From assembly GCA_023213395.1 (NCBI GenBank), contig CM041465.1:28899741-28963740 (forward strand): 64,000 nucleotides of DNA. Reading direction: 5' to 3'. The position numbers and the translations under genes were made by a program. The DNA comes from Cycas panzhihuaensis. Lineage: Eukaryota; Cycadophyta. The notes under the pieces are model-generated. The model made no database searches. It was given only the letters and a program-made list of their open reading frames with translations, and was not told the origin of the DNA. Positions 33,450-43,983 of the stretch are shown here, piece by piece. Each line of letters starts with the position of its first letter. The first letter of the stretch is position 1.

Positions 33450-33631
33450 AAAATGACGGGAAAATGGATTCATTTTCACCGGCTCTCGTACGAAACCAGA
33501 GCCATTTCCTTACGCAGCGGAGCGCCACCCAACTTCGGAGGCACATAGAGGGAGATAAGACCGTCAGATCGAAGCACAGAGAGAGCCAGCACGACCGACC
33601 AGACGACATGGCGATAGCGAGACCAGATCCA

Positions 33632-33706
33632 GTGAGTGGAAATCACTAAACCTGACCCAAATCGAAGTTCAAAGTTTGTGGTTTTTAAGTAAAATTTTGA
33701 TTTCAG
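33632..33706 (+). other. Candidate first intron of the antisense gene
   Basis: Donor CCA|GTGAGTGG and acceptor TTTTGATTTCAG| enclose 75 AT-rich bases between GC-rich flanks. This fits a small plant intron in the leader of the plus-strand transcript. No transcript evidence is available. Confidence 0.3.
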
Positions 33707-34130
33707 ATAGTTTAGTGCCCTTATGGGCAACGGAAGGCCTCTGAGTCCGAATCGACCCAGAAGAGGCGGACCCGGGCATTGGAGCCCTAGTCCCGGGCCT
33801 TGGGTCCACTAGGAAAAAATTTTGGGTTTTTCGGGGCAGAAATCCCCCCTTTGGGGGGATCGCCGTTCGTACCGCAGTAATGATCGTGGTGTCGCAACCA
33901 TTTTCGCGGGCCCCACGATCACCGCATGACTGCCAACTTAGCTGCATGCTAAGTTTGGCGCGGTACGAAGGCAGAAAGGCAGGAAAACACACACAAGGGC
34001 CAGAAGAGCCCCAAATCTCAGGCAGAGAGAGATTTGAGAGAGAGAGAGGCGATAGTGGCTGACATGAGACTGACTTGAGTTGTTTTGGTGTGAACAGGCT
34101 GTCCTCATGAGATAATCGCGAGAACGTCGG

Positions 34131-35271
34131 ATGGCTATCTTGAGTTACATGGAGATGACTCGGGAGGATAGGGATATGCTCTGGAGGTGTGGCCTCTGAG
34201 GCCCTCAAGACACCTCAATACACGTCAGACCAGAGGTTACTAGTTGACATCGTGTCCTATTGGGACAGGAGGAGACATGTATTCCACCTACCACAGGTGG
34301 GGGATGTGACGGCCACGCCGGGGATATCCGTGGATCTTGGGAGTTCCAAAGAATGGGAGGCCGGTGAGATCGGGGCGTTGCCCAAGATCGAGGCAAAGAC
34401 AGGGAGGCAGCTCTGTTCTTCATAGGAGTTGACAGATGGGATCGGAGGGGAGCACCCTCCGCAGCTTCGATGTCAGGGATTCCTCGAGTGAGGAAGCTGG
34501 TGGTTTTGTGCATTATGTTCCAGATTTCCCAGAAACAGAACTATAGAGAGGTTCCACGTGAGTGGATGGATGCGATTCGGCCATTGCGGCGGCGAGAGGA
34601 TGGACGGCGGCCACGATGGCGGCGAACCTCGCCGCCCGGTAGATACTATCAGGACGACCGGCAGAGGTGGACTATCATCTGACCTGCTACAAAGGCCGGT
34701 ACTTGACCACTTCAGCGGTGGCACCAGTACGGGGACCACACCCCATTACAGAGCAGGCCCCGATGGTCCACAGGTGGCAAACGAGACTGAGGGGGATAGA
34801 GGACAAGGCCCATGTCTGGAGATCAGTAGAGGCCACATCACTAGACCTCCTCACCCTCCCAGACTACATGGCGAGCCCTCTGAGACGGTGAGGTGGGATA
34901 GTGACGAGGCAGCGAGGCGGGGAGTGCCGCGGCGATGATAGCGGCGATAGCGGAGATGATGGAGACAGTGGAGATAGTGGGCTGGCCGTCCACGACTGCA
35001 GCGGAGGCAGGTCCTTGAGGACAAGAGGAGATGCAGGGGTCCATCCCGAGCCGCCGGGGAGGCAGGACCGCCTGAAGCCTGTGGCGAGGTTAGGGGACCC
35101 GTGACTAGGGCCGCAGTTGCGGATCGTGATGGGATCCGAGGGACGAGCTGGGCCCACCCCTGCGAGGAGGGAGACCCAGGCAGAGGAGGTGCCAGAGGAT
35201 GAGGCACCTGCAGCTGGCGGAGAGCCAGGAGGGGAGGATGTCATACGACGGAGGAGCGGTGACCACAGCGG
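34131..35271 (+). pseudogene. Antisense PMD-like gene of outer element, main exon
   Basis: Plus strand, opposite to the element. ATG at 34131 begins MAILSYMEMTREDRDMLW. After a one-base frame change, DQRLLVDIVSYWDRRRHVFH and the next residues LPQVGDVTATP (34220-34320) match the core pattern of plant mobile domain (PMD, aminotransferase-like) proteins, which pair a W-DxxxHxFHLP motif with a GExTxT motif. Further frames (34558-34938, 34667-34891) carry arginine-rich sequence ending near HRWQTRLRGIEDKAHVW. An acidic, proline-rich linker (EEVPEDEAPAAGGEPGGED) ends at 35271. PMD proteins occur in host genes, MULEs and some gypsy elements; Tat relatives such as Grande carry antisense frames in this position. 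Frameshifts show decay. A chance frame is unlikely given the PMD motif, but the match was made by eye. Confidence 0.5.
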
Positions 35272-35382
35272 GTGAGACCTAACCTTTTCCAGAGTCATTT
35301 AGCATCCAGACAAAAGTTTGGTTTGATTTGATCGTAGCATATGGTGAGATATAGACTGACACATGGCGTGTTGCATTGGCAG
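35272..35382 (+). other. Candidate intron of the antisense gene
   Basis: Donor CGG|GTGAGACC and acceptor TTGCATTGGCAG| enclose 111 bases that are AT-richer than their flanks. Joining leaves the downstream open frame off by one base, so either the frame has decayed or the intron call is wrong. Confidence 0.35.
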
Positions 35383-35617
35383 GTACAACAGAGATCAGGA
35401 GACTGATAGAGGCTGTGGTGAGGGAGATATTCCCCCAGGTATATGCAGAGGGGCAACCGCCCATCCAGGCAGGTGATGAGCCTAGAGCGGCAGGAGCCCA
35501 CAGAGAGGCATTCGCCCCGTTGGTGAGGGCGAGGGACATATGGGCTGCAGAGTCCCAAGAAAATGCAACGTCCTAAGGATGCCTGCAGTAGGAGACAGAT
35601 GACGCGAGACGCGAGAG
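35383..35617 (+). pseudogene. Antisense PMD-like gene, 3' exon up to the inner insertion
   Basis: An open plus-strand piece (to 35576) reads TTEIRRLIEAVVREIFPQVY and ends AESQENATS. A second frame, SRRQMTRDARDS, runs into the duplicated ACAGT at 35618. Continuing in that frame on the other side of the inner element (46541 on) gives an uninterrupted open frame. This links the two halves and shows that the inner element landed inside this gene. No domain is recognised in this tail; it may be the coiled C-terminal part. Confidence 0.5.
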
Positions 35618-35634
35618 ACAGTCATGCGAGGATG
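35618..35634. repeat. Target duplication ACAGT of inner element plus 12 extra bases
   Basis: ACAGT (35618-35622) is repeated at 46541-46545, directly after the other LTR. The 12 bases between it and the LTR end at 35635 (CATGCGAGGATG) can be lined up, with gaps, with the PBS-side sequence next to the inner 5' LTR, so they may be left from the primer-binding region. Confidence 0.6.
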
Positions 35635-38171
35635 TGGACGCTGCACGGATAACCGCCCGATAGGCGGGGAGAGATGGTGACGAAGCGGTGGGAAGTGGAA
35701 CCTACAAGGCAAGCAACTACCACGCAGGCGCCTGCGCCTTGAGCGCGAGTTTCGGATCTGCAATGGAGTATGGCTACTCTTGGGTGACCCTTCACCGCCT
35801 TGAGCGAAGGCGAAGATACGTGGGATGAACTGGGTTGACACAGGGAGTAGGCCCCTCCACCCTTGGGTGGCGGAAGGAGAGAGAAAGAACCTACCAAGGA
35901 TAGGCCAAGAACAATCCTATGCAATCTAACCGTATACGAGCAAGGGAAGCAAGGCGCCAGCGGTTAAGGAAGAGGAGGAAGGGTAAGGGAGAAGAAGACT
36001 CCTACAACCTTTCCTCTGAATAACAAAAGTACATGCAACAAGGCAAACAAATTGCAAACCAATACAAAAGGCAATTTTCCCTTTTAATCTTTCGATGTTC
36101 TAATTACTAGGAAAAGAATAAAAGAAGGAAAAAGACCGTGGGGTAGCGAAGGGAACGGAGGCGTGCACCGGGAAGGCGTGAGAGATGGCGTAGCCTTGGG
36201 AAGAGCACCCAACCACTCAGCTGGCATCTGGGATGTGAAATGTAGCGGGCGAAAGGGGCTTCCTTACCTTCCCGTGGAAAAGTAAATGCGATCAAGGAAG
36301 GAAAGAAACGCTAACTAGCAAATGAGATAACATAAAATATGACACATGCAAGGGACGCTTCTGGGTGGAAGGGGGCAGCAGCAACGTTCTCCACGTCCAA
36401 GTACACTGTGAAGCAACAAAGGTCTTCCTCTTCTGGGGAGACACCTATATGCAACACAAAGATCTAGCAATATATGTCTAACAACATAAACGAGAGTCTA
36501 AATGTACATGCATCGTTGTTAGTCCAATAAGGAAAATACCAAAGAAGAACGATCCAAATGAAAGGAAACAACAAGGTAAGCCTCCTGAGTGGCCTCACCG
36601 CATAAATGGTACCCAAACCTCTCCCCAGAGCCACGCAGGCGTGAGGAGAAAGTCAAGACTCAAGGCCGGAAAACTACTGCAAGAAGGGGCAAGAAAGACC
36701 CAAAGACACCCACGGGAACCGGATGCTACGGGAGCAAACCGTAGGGAGCAAAGGTGGAGCAGAACCCGCGGTTGGGGCCTATGGATGGCACCCAAACGAA
36801 TAAAGGGTCCCAAATCAGGCGCAACTTGTCAGTTTGGTTTGCAACAAGGAGCCTTCGAACCCTTGTTTGCAAGCCAAGAGTAGCACGGGGCGAGAGGGAG
36901 GCTTTGGAGGGCTTTGAGCCGCTTAGGGAGCGTGGCAGGTGGTGCGGAATCCACCCAGCTCCTCTCCAAAGCCTATGCAACCCCTCAACGCCTTGGGACA
37001 AAGAACGCAGTAAGAAGCGGAGGAGAGTGGTACAGGTCCTCAAGAGGAGGAAAACCAACTCTCAAGCAACAAATGAGAACAAATAAGCTGAAGTGTAAAT
37101 ATCACCAAAAACAAATACAAAGTGAAGAGTACCTGGAAAGAGAGGCAAGGGATTTGCCCAAAAAAGCGTGAAGAAGGTGGAACAAACGACCCAGATCTGG
37201 AATAGAAGCGTGCCAGGGCCTGCTATGGAGGTGGAACAGGAAACACACAAACGGGAGCTCGTGGATACTGGGTGAAAGCAGTGAAACCGCTTCAAAGGGG
37301 CCCTCTCCAAGGCGTGTGGGGGGCTGAGAGAATGTCTCGGCCAAGCCAAAGGAGAGGCTGAGGTATGAAGAGTGCAGTCCGCTTGTTGCAAGCAATGACA
37401 GAAGAGAGCAGAGCAGGAGAGTGTTCCTCTTGAGAGTAAATCCAAAAGTGAGTCCAAAAAAAGATCCAAAAAGAGAGACAAAAACGAGCCAAAAGATGTT
37501 TAAGTACTAAAGCAAAACCCTAAAGTACGCGAATAGGGCACGGCTGGGAGGGAGAAAAGGCGCGAACCACGTGGCGCTTCATGATAAATGTGAAATTGCC
37601 ACGGCGGATTTTAAAAACAAACAGAGATGCAGTCGTCTGCGGAAACTTTAAGCATCACCATGAATATTCAGTGATGCAGCGAAAATTCCGTGATCTGCCA
37701 AGATCACGGCCAGACTGCCAAGATTACACGCAGTATGCACCGGAGACACAAATGGGGCCCGCCAACCGTCCAGCCGGGGCAAGCGGCGAAAAGGCTAAAG
37801 GACAACTAAAACACCCACCCGAGAGCGGACAAGCCAAGAAGGCCCAGGAGCGAAATAGGCCCCAAATGAGGTGGCAAGCTAACCAAGCGGCGATGAGACA
37901 TCACACGGGTGGAGGTGGCGCAAACCGGTGGATCCGGGAGAGAGGAGGCGGATCACGGGAAATGTACGGCCACCAAGGTGCCACACTCGCCAAGAGTGTG
38001 CCCTATATAGTCGTCATAGGCTAAACATAGGTGTGGACGACGACCGTGCCGCCCACAAAGTCATACGCATGCAAATATGTGGCGGACAATCGGACACAAA
38101 AGTGATGATAATGTTAGAGACATACACACTTACACAGGTCGGTGATTAGTATCCATTCCGGGAAGGAAACA
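35635..38171 (-). repeat. Inner element 3' LTR (2,537 bp)
   Basis: Minus strand starts TGTTTCCTTCCCGGAATGG (38171) and ends GCAGCGTCCA (35635). Compared with 43984-46540 it lacks many short blocks of 2-12 bases. Confidence 0.87.
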
Positions 38172-38564
38172 CCGCCTTATGGCGTGAGCCTCGCCGAAGC
38201 TCGGGCGATGCGATGGCGAATCTTGGCAACACAATGTCGATGGCACATGTGTATATAGATATATCAATCAAGCTCGGATCGGTGGGCAAGGGTCTTGGCG
38301 AGTGTCGTGGCGGAGCGTGGATCTGGCGGTGGAGACAACATAGGGGCTGCCTATGAGCCACCTGGAAACCGACTGGGAGAAAGAGACAGGCGAGGGGGCT
38401 GCCCCCACCACAATGAATGCAAAGGAGTATGCAGGACCACGTGGGGAACAAATGGTGGGTACCATAGTTTTACCTCGTTAGCAACCCGATTTCGGAGGTG
38501 CGAGCGGATCATGAGCGGAGCGACCAACGGCCTGAGGCTTGGGCGACGGGAAGGCCAAGCAAGA

Positions 38565-39020
38565 CTCAGGGACGGTCAGCAGGGCGAGACAAGCGGTGCT
38601 CAAGGATGAGGCGAACAAGGCTATCTGCCTCAGCATTGAGCAGGGATATCTTGGATATCAACGAGAGAAAGCGGGCTGTGAGGGATCTGGCGGAAGCAAG
38701 AGTCCTCAAGTGAGGGCATCGCAGGTAGACTGGGTGAGATGAGACACCACAACTTGAGAGTCGCAGAGCAAAACAATGGGTCATGATGGAAACGAAGGGC
38801 GTCGGTAAGGGCTTCGATGGCAATTTGTATACTCGGCTTCATTGCTGGTTGCCTCCGTACGGAAGATCCCAGAGCGGAGGAGATCATAACCAGAAGGGCT
38901 GCGGAGAATCCACGCAGCGGCTGAAGGTCCAGGGTTACCGCGGCTTCTGCCGTCGGTAAAGATGTAGACAGACATAGGTGACACAAAATCCAAGCAGATG
39001 ATCAGTGATGAAGGCAACAC
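38565..39020 (-). pseudogene. Inner element extra RNase H domain (aRNH-like)
   Basis: Same domain as at 32520-32969 of the outer element. It reads SVYIFTDGRSRGNPGPSAAAW (the GG of the outer copy is GR here), EATSNEAEYT and, in another frame, CPHLRTLAS and NAEADSLVRLIL with the last catalytic aspartate. At least two frameshifts separate the pieces. It lies directly beside a short antisense-gene remnant because the PMD-like part is deleted in this copy. The position between spacer and 3' LTR, in sense, is the same as in the outer element. Confidence 0.75.
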
Positions 39021-39074
39021 TTAGAAAACAGACAACAGGTGGCCGTCAAGGGTGGGAGGACCTAGCAATGAGGC

Positions 39075-39735
39075 GCCCCAGGAGCGGGGCCACAGCAGAT
39101 GAACATGGATGGATAGTTTGGCAGAGGAGGAAAGCACGGGCCTGTGGGGTCATATATAGGACCATATGATTGTACCCCCCCTGCAAGGACACCGGCTTCC
39201 CAGAATGTATGATGACATGATTTTGATATGTATATATGCATGGGGTGAGTGTTATGTTGTGTAGTAGGTGATTCGTGTTATGAACATTTTATTGTATGAT
39301 GCACACGTTTCCTTCCATGTATAACCACACACCTAACAGGGGCACACACACACGCCGTGGTAGGGCGACATGGAGGTGTGAGGTTAGGAAGCAGGCGGCA
39401 TACATGTCTGCAGGAGAGCATAACGGGATATCTGAAGGAAACGCCAGACAGAAAGAGGGCAACAATGCCCCTAAGCGTCCTCCGGTTGGGAGATGCCCAG
39501 CGAGAGGACCAAGGTTCCAGGAGGATACGGAACAGCGGGTTCCATGACGGAACCCGAGAGAGACAAAGCGGGGTCCATCTTAAATAGCCATTCTACACGG
39601 TGGGAAGAATGGGGACAACCTAAGATGGTAGTTTAGGCTCGTTTCGGAGGCGAGGGATCGTAGAAGGGTCAAGCGTAAAACTTCTTAAGGAACATCCCAT
39701 TAACCGCTTTCTCAAATTCGAGCCCCTCCGTGGTG
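39075..39735 (-). other. Inner element 3' spacer
   Basis: Homologous to 46860-47515 and 63150-63750. It contains GGTCATATATAGGACC, the ATGTATGAT block, a (CA)n patch near 39345 and the TAGTTTAGGCTCGTTTC motif near 39630. The right end (39075) is the edge of the deletion that removed the PMD-like gene. Confidence 0.7.
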
Positions 39736-40111
39736 GCTATCCTATAGGCACCATTATCGAGAGATTCGATAATGACAAAGGACCGACCCACCGGTGTTGG
39801 AATTTGGTCAAACGGTCATGGAGATATTCGAGCTCAGCGTCCAGAAGCTTTTCTACCTCCATCTTGACGGTGGCGAAAGCTTGGTGAAGGGCGACTTCCG
39901 GCGCGCGTGGTGGGCGCCAAGAAGGAATGGTGAGGTTATGAGTGACAATCGAGGGTCGATTCCCTTCATGTCGACATAATCCCGCGAAAATGTCTCGAAA
40001 TTCACAGAACAGAAGGGAATATTCCGTAATCTGATCAGGAGAGGATTGCGGCCCAAGGGTAATGACCTTGGCGGGGGCCAAGACTACGTGTTGAATTCCG
40101 CCCATGCACAT
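39736..40111 (-). pseudogene. pol: Inner element RT start fused to integrase end
   Basis: The minus strand has MCMGGIQHVVLAPAKVITLG, an RT N-terminal part with CEFRDIFAGL, a shifted part, then MEVEKLLDAELEYLHDRLTK and FQHRWVGPL. The last piece is the C-terminal GPY/F-type module of integrase. Catalytic RT, RNase H and the integrase core are missing. The junction is at the same place as in the outer element (47519-47964), so the deletion is inherited. Small indels break the frame three times. Confidence 0.75.
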
Positions 40112-40289
40112 GGGATTGCGCTCTTCAAAGTGAAGAGGGGCAACATCAATGGGAGGAGGAGGAATAGGAGAGGATCGGATCGGCGTGGATCCGACGCAAG
40201 GATCTTCCGGTGACCGGCGGTGGTGACCCGAAGGCGATTAGGTGCAAGGCCTTGGGTGCTCAGTGAGGCTTCATCATCCTCGAAATAGT

Positions 40290-41300
40290 CCACTCCATGG
40301 ATGACCCTATTTCGAGTAGAAGAAGCGCTAGAAGGGAAAGGACAGCAGGGACCGGGGTGATCATTGGATCGCTCAACTCCTTCATGGAAATCAAGGAAAA
40401 CCAGGAAAAGAGGCTCCTCGAGAGGAGCGAAGGCAATTCCTCAAAACCATCACTGCGGAGGGTAATGAAAAGAAGAACCGGCGGTGGGCGGGTCGGACGA
40501 GCGATGGTGTGTGACACGAGGGGCTAGTCTCACCAGAGAGAGGTTCCAAACGAGGGTCTAGAGCGAGGCAGTACGGCCTATTGGCGCGAAGGAAAGAAAT
40601 GGGTGGAGACAACCCTTGTCTCGTCAAGCGATTCATCATCATTGAGCGAGCAGGTACCCATAACTCCGACGCCAATAGGGGCAAACGTGCGAGACTAGGA
40701 AGGGAAGATGTGGGATCTTCTTGACGGATTGGGTATACCAATTGAACAAGGGCGTGAGTGGGTGAACCTTGGTTTGCCGAATTGGCATAACGAGTTTGTT
40801 TGGAAAAAGGGCGTTCACGGGAACCACTCTCATTCGTCCGTCATGGGCCAATTTAAGTATCCCCAAAGGGTCGAACACACGGCTCCCATTTGGTCGAGCC
40901 ATGGGCGACCTAGAAGGAGATTGTAATCCACGCCAACGCCGAGGACTACAACATCGGCAAGCAGTTTGCCCCAAGGGTGGCGGAATCGCGATAGATCGAG
41001 AGGGTCTTCTCGCTATCATACCCTTGGCATCGCCAGAGCAGGTTCAAGGCGGAGATACCAAGCTCTTGCATAACACGTAAGGGCATGGCATTGTGAAGCC
41101 GTTGTCGACAGCAGTTCTTGGAGGGTACAATCAGGCGTGTCGATCGTGATGGTGAATGGGAAGTTCCAGCGTTCCGTTCACCGGCGGGAGAAGATCCTTA
41201 GGATCGAAGGAAATAGTGGGTCCGCCACCTTGGGCGGCGCCCAAAGCGTGGGCAGCGCATCTCCGATCCTAAAGCTTCCGGAGGAGGGCGTTGCTGGGAC
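40290..41300 (-). pseudogene. pol: Inner element protease region
   Basis: Matches 48235-49278 of the outer element on nucleotide level, but no frame longer than about 126 codons survives. Readable pieces are DPLGILKLAHDGRMRVVPVNA near 40800-40850 and frames with SPLPPVGNGFEE-type ends. It would cleave the polyprotein. The frame is destroyed by many one- or two-base indels. Confidence 0.65.
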
Positions 41301-43821
41301 AACTCCTCGAGCGTCCATCAAGGACATTCTGCGGCGGCAGGTGTGGAGCTGGCCCACGACGGAGAAGGGTTTACCCTTCCCGATTGGGTTGGGTAAGTGC
41401 CCTTCGAAAGTCGTAACGACGGGCGCATGTGAATAGCCTTGGGAAAGAGGATTCGGGAGGAAGGGTCTCGGAAGGGGATCGGAAGGAGCGGAAGAGCCGG
41501 CCCGCGCTTCCTTAGCAGTTTGAGAACGCGTAAGGGCGAAAGTCGGAGTTGCTTCAAGCAACTGAATCACCTTCTTCCCCTATTAGGTCGTGAAGGCGGC
41601 AGATCTGACTGGGAGAACGAGAAGAGGAAGAAGAGTTAGGCGCCTTTCCCTTGTCGCGGGAAGGGCGGAGATCAGGTGATCTTCCTCGATTCACAGTTGT
41701 TCTTGGTTTGGGGTTGCGATCACGTTCCCCATGTTTAGGAACGGATCCTTGTGAACAGGTTGGTCTAGATTAGGCCTTGAGGCGTTTGGGAGAGGAATCG
41801 CGTCGAGGGGCATCCTTTGGATCTTTGGGCCCTACAACGTGAATCGTCATGGAAGCAATCCCCATGAATGGAACACCACTTCTTCTCAAGCGGAGGGCTC
41901 GGACCTTCTCGCTTGGGAGGAGGCGTTCCATTCACAGGAAGAGGAGCTTGGGTAGTTTGTTGGACTTGTTTGTTTGAAGTAGGAGACGAAGGACCTTGAA
42001 GCTTGAGCTCCTTCATCGTGCCTTTCGAGCAGGCGTATAGGCGATGTGAGGGGATCTAAGGTCCTCTCGGTAGGATGAGGGGAAGACCGCGTCGGCTGAG
42101 AAGGTTTAGTGTCTTTGGTAGGGGGTGGTGCCTCACGGCGTTGTGAGGGCTTAAGAGGTTTCTTGAGACCAGCTTGGTTCCCATTAGCCTCCAACGCCAA
42201 GCACTTGGCGATCGCGGAATCCTGCGTGGTCGCCCCCATCTTGAGGACTTCCACGTGGACTTCGGGATGAAGTGCATTGACAAACAGGTCCCTTCAGCTC
42301 CTCGGGCAAAGTCGCCTTGGTGGAGTGGGCGGATCGTGGAATCGCACAAAGTCACGATTCATCTCATTGTGACCTTGCTTGAGCGAGAGAAGGGATTTCA
42401 TCCCGCTCTCGAATGGGCGAAGCTACATCAAAGTAATTGATGAACTCGTCCACCAATTCTTTGGAATGAATAGGCGGGTGGGCGGGGGAGACGATAAAAC
42501 CATTTAAGGCGTCACCACAGGATCGAGGAAAGAGTTTCATCAAAATATGGTCGTAAGCCCGATGAATCGATGCATGCCATAGAGAAACTACGGACATGCT
42601 CATGGGTCTTCTGACGAAGTCCCATCGAATCTAGGAACCCGGAGGATGAGGCGGCAAGTTGGTTCGCAACGCCTCAATGAGAGAGGTTGACCTAAAGTCC
42701 ACGAAGGCGCGCCCTTGCACTGAGCAAGTAGGATCAGCGAACATCCAGTAAGTGGCGCGCAAGGAGGCGGATGGGGGTAGGACACCCATCCCTCCTTGAG
42801 GAACCACCCTCACGACAAGAGGCGTGGAAAAGGGCGCCTTGGAAGGGAGTCAGATTCTCTTGCGAAGGCACAACAGATGGAACTGCATTGGATGGCGGAC
42901 AAGAGGGATGCGGGCAGGGTTACGCCCATACAGACCACCGTGGGTGGGGCCATTCCGTATGGGTGTAGCGGATCCACCCATAAACAGGAAGGCGGCTTCC
43001 CCTACCACCTTTGAGGTTGAGAAGTATACAGGGGAACGTAGAAAGAAGCACCAACGCGCTGGGTTGGAGGATGCGGGAACGAATCCCACCGATCGGGCTG
43101 GAAGGCTAGCAGGGCGACTAGGCCTACTAGGAGCAAACATGTGCCGATTAGAAGACGACATTAGTTGGATCGGAACGGTATGCTAACCCCCAGCTGAGGG
43201 GCAGACACCGTGAGAAGGCCTTAAGGCATTAGGGCCTTGACAAGGGATGGAAGGTGCCACACGTGCCCCCACTACAGGAACGAATGGGGCGACGCGTAGG
43301 GCACGAAGGGTTTGTTGTCACAGAAAGGCGACGAGGATGAAGCGTGAGGGGAAGAGCAGGGGAGGAAGAGGCTCCCGCAGACACCCTCAAGCCATTCGGA
43401 CGTGGTTGAGAGCATGCCGCACGGCGGCATCCGCCAAGAGCCTCAAGCACGTCAATGGAGGAGTCCCCACATACCCATAAGAGGTGATCGGACCTCGAAC
43501 AAGGCATGTCCATCAAGGTTCCTCATAAAATCGCCATCGCGTGGCAATCCTCGGGAGGAGCGGATCCTCTCTGGCGTGGGTAGAGGGAGGGGGAGCACAA
43601 GAAAGGTGTGGAGCGACCGGGAAGTAAAAGGAGCCGTCACCCTCTGGGGTGGACTCGAATGATGAAGGAAGAGCTTGGGTTTCCATGGCAAAAGCGTGAT
43701 AGGTCCAATCGGAAGAGTACCCTTCCATAGTCGGATCGGGATCCGACGAGGCAAGAAGGTTGTACTCGGGGTCTTCTAACAAAGGGGGTAGACCGCGCAA
43801 ACGACGAGAGAAACGGCGCAT
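41301..43821 (-). pseudogene. gag: Inner element gag, broken by many small indels
   Basis: ATG at 43821 (minus) reads MRRFSRRLRGLPPLLEDPEY, the same start as the outer gag at 51831. Afterwards homology jumps between all three frames every 50-120 codons, with pieces at 43513-43821, 42850-43161, 42364-42603, 41886-42254 and 41765-42016. The last shows KKWCSIHGDCFHDDSRCRAQ, the zinc-finger-like part. CpG content looks higher than in the outer gag, which suggests a younger sequence, so the dense indels are unexpected. Gag would form the particle. Confidence 0.75.
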
Positions 43822-43983
43822 GCAAGGTCGGCCAACGATGTCAGGGAAAGAGAAGGAATGGTATAACACGCGTGGGGGCGCCCAACGTGGAGGTCAAGAT
43901 GTATAGAAAGGATCACATGTGAGTAGCGAAACCAATCGAAGAGAGCGAGACTAGCTCCCCATCGCGATCCCAAAGATGGTCGC

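Noticed and set aside
33109-33609. 166-codon minus-strand frame between aRNH and the antisense gene
   Set aside because: No motif, and it overlaps the candidate TATA box and leader of the plus-strand gene. It is most likely a chance frame in GC-rich DNA.
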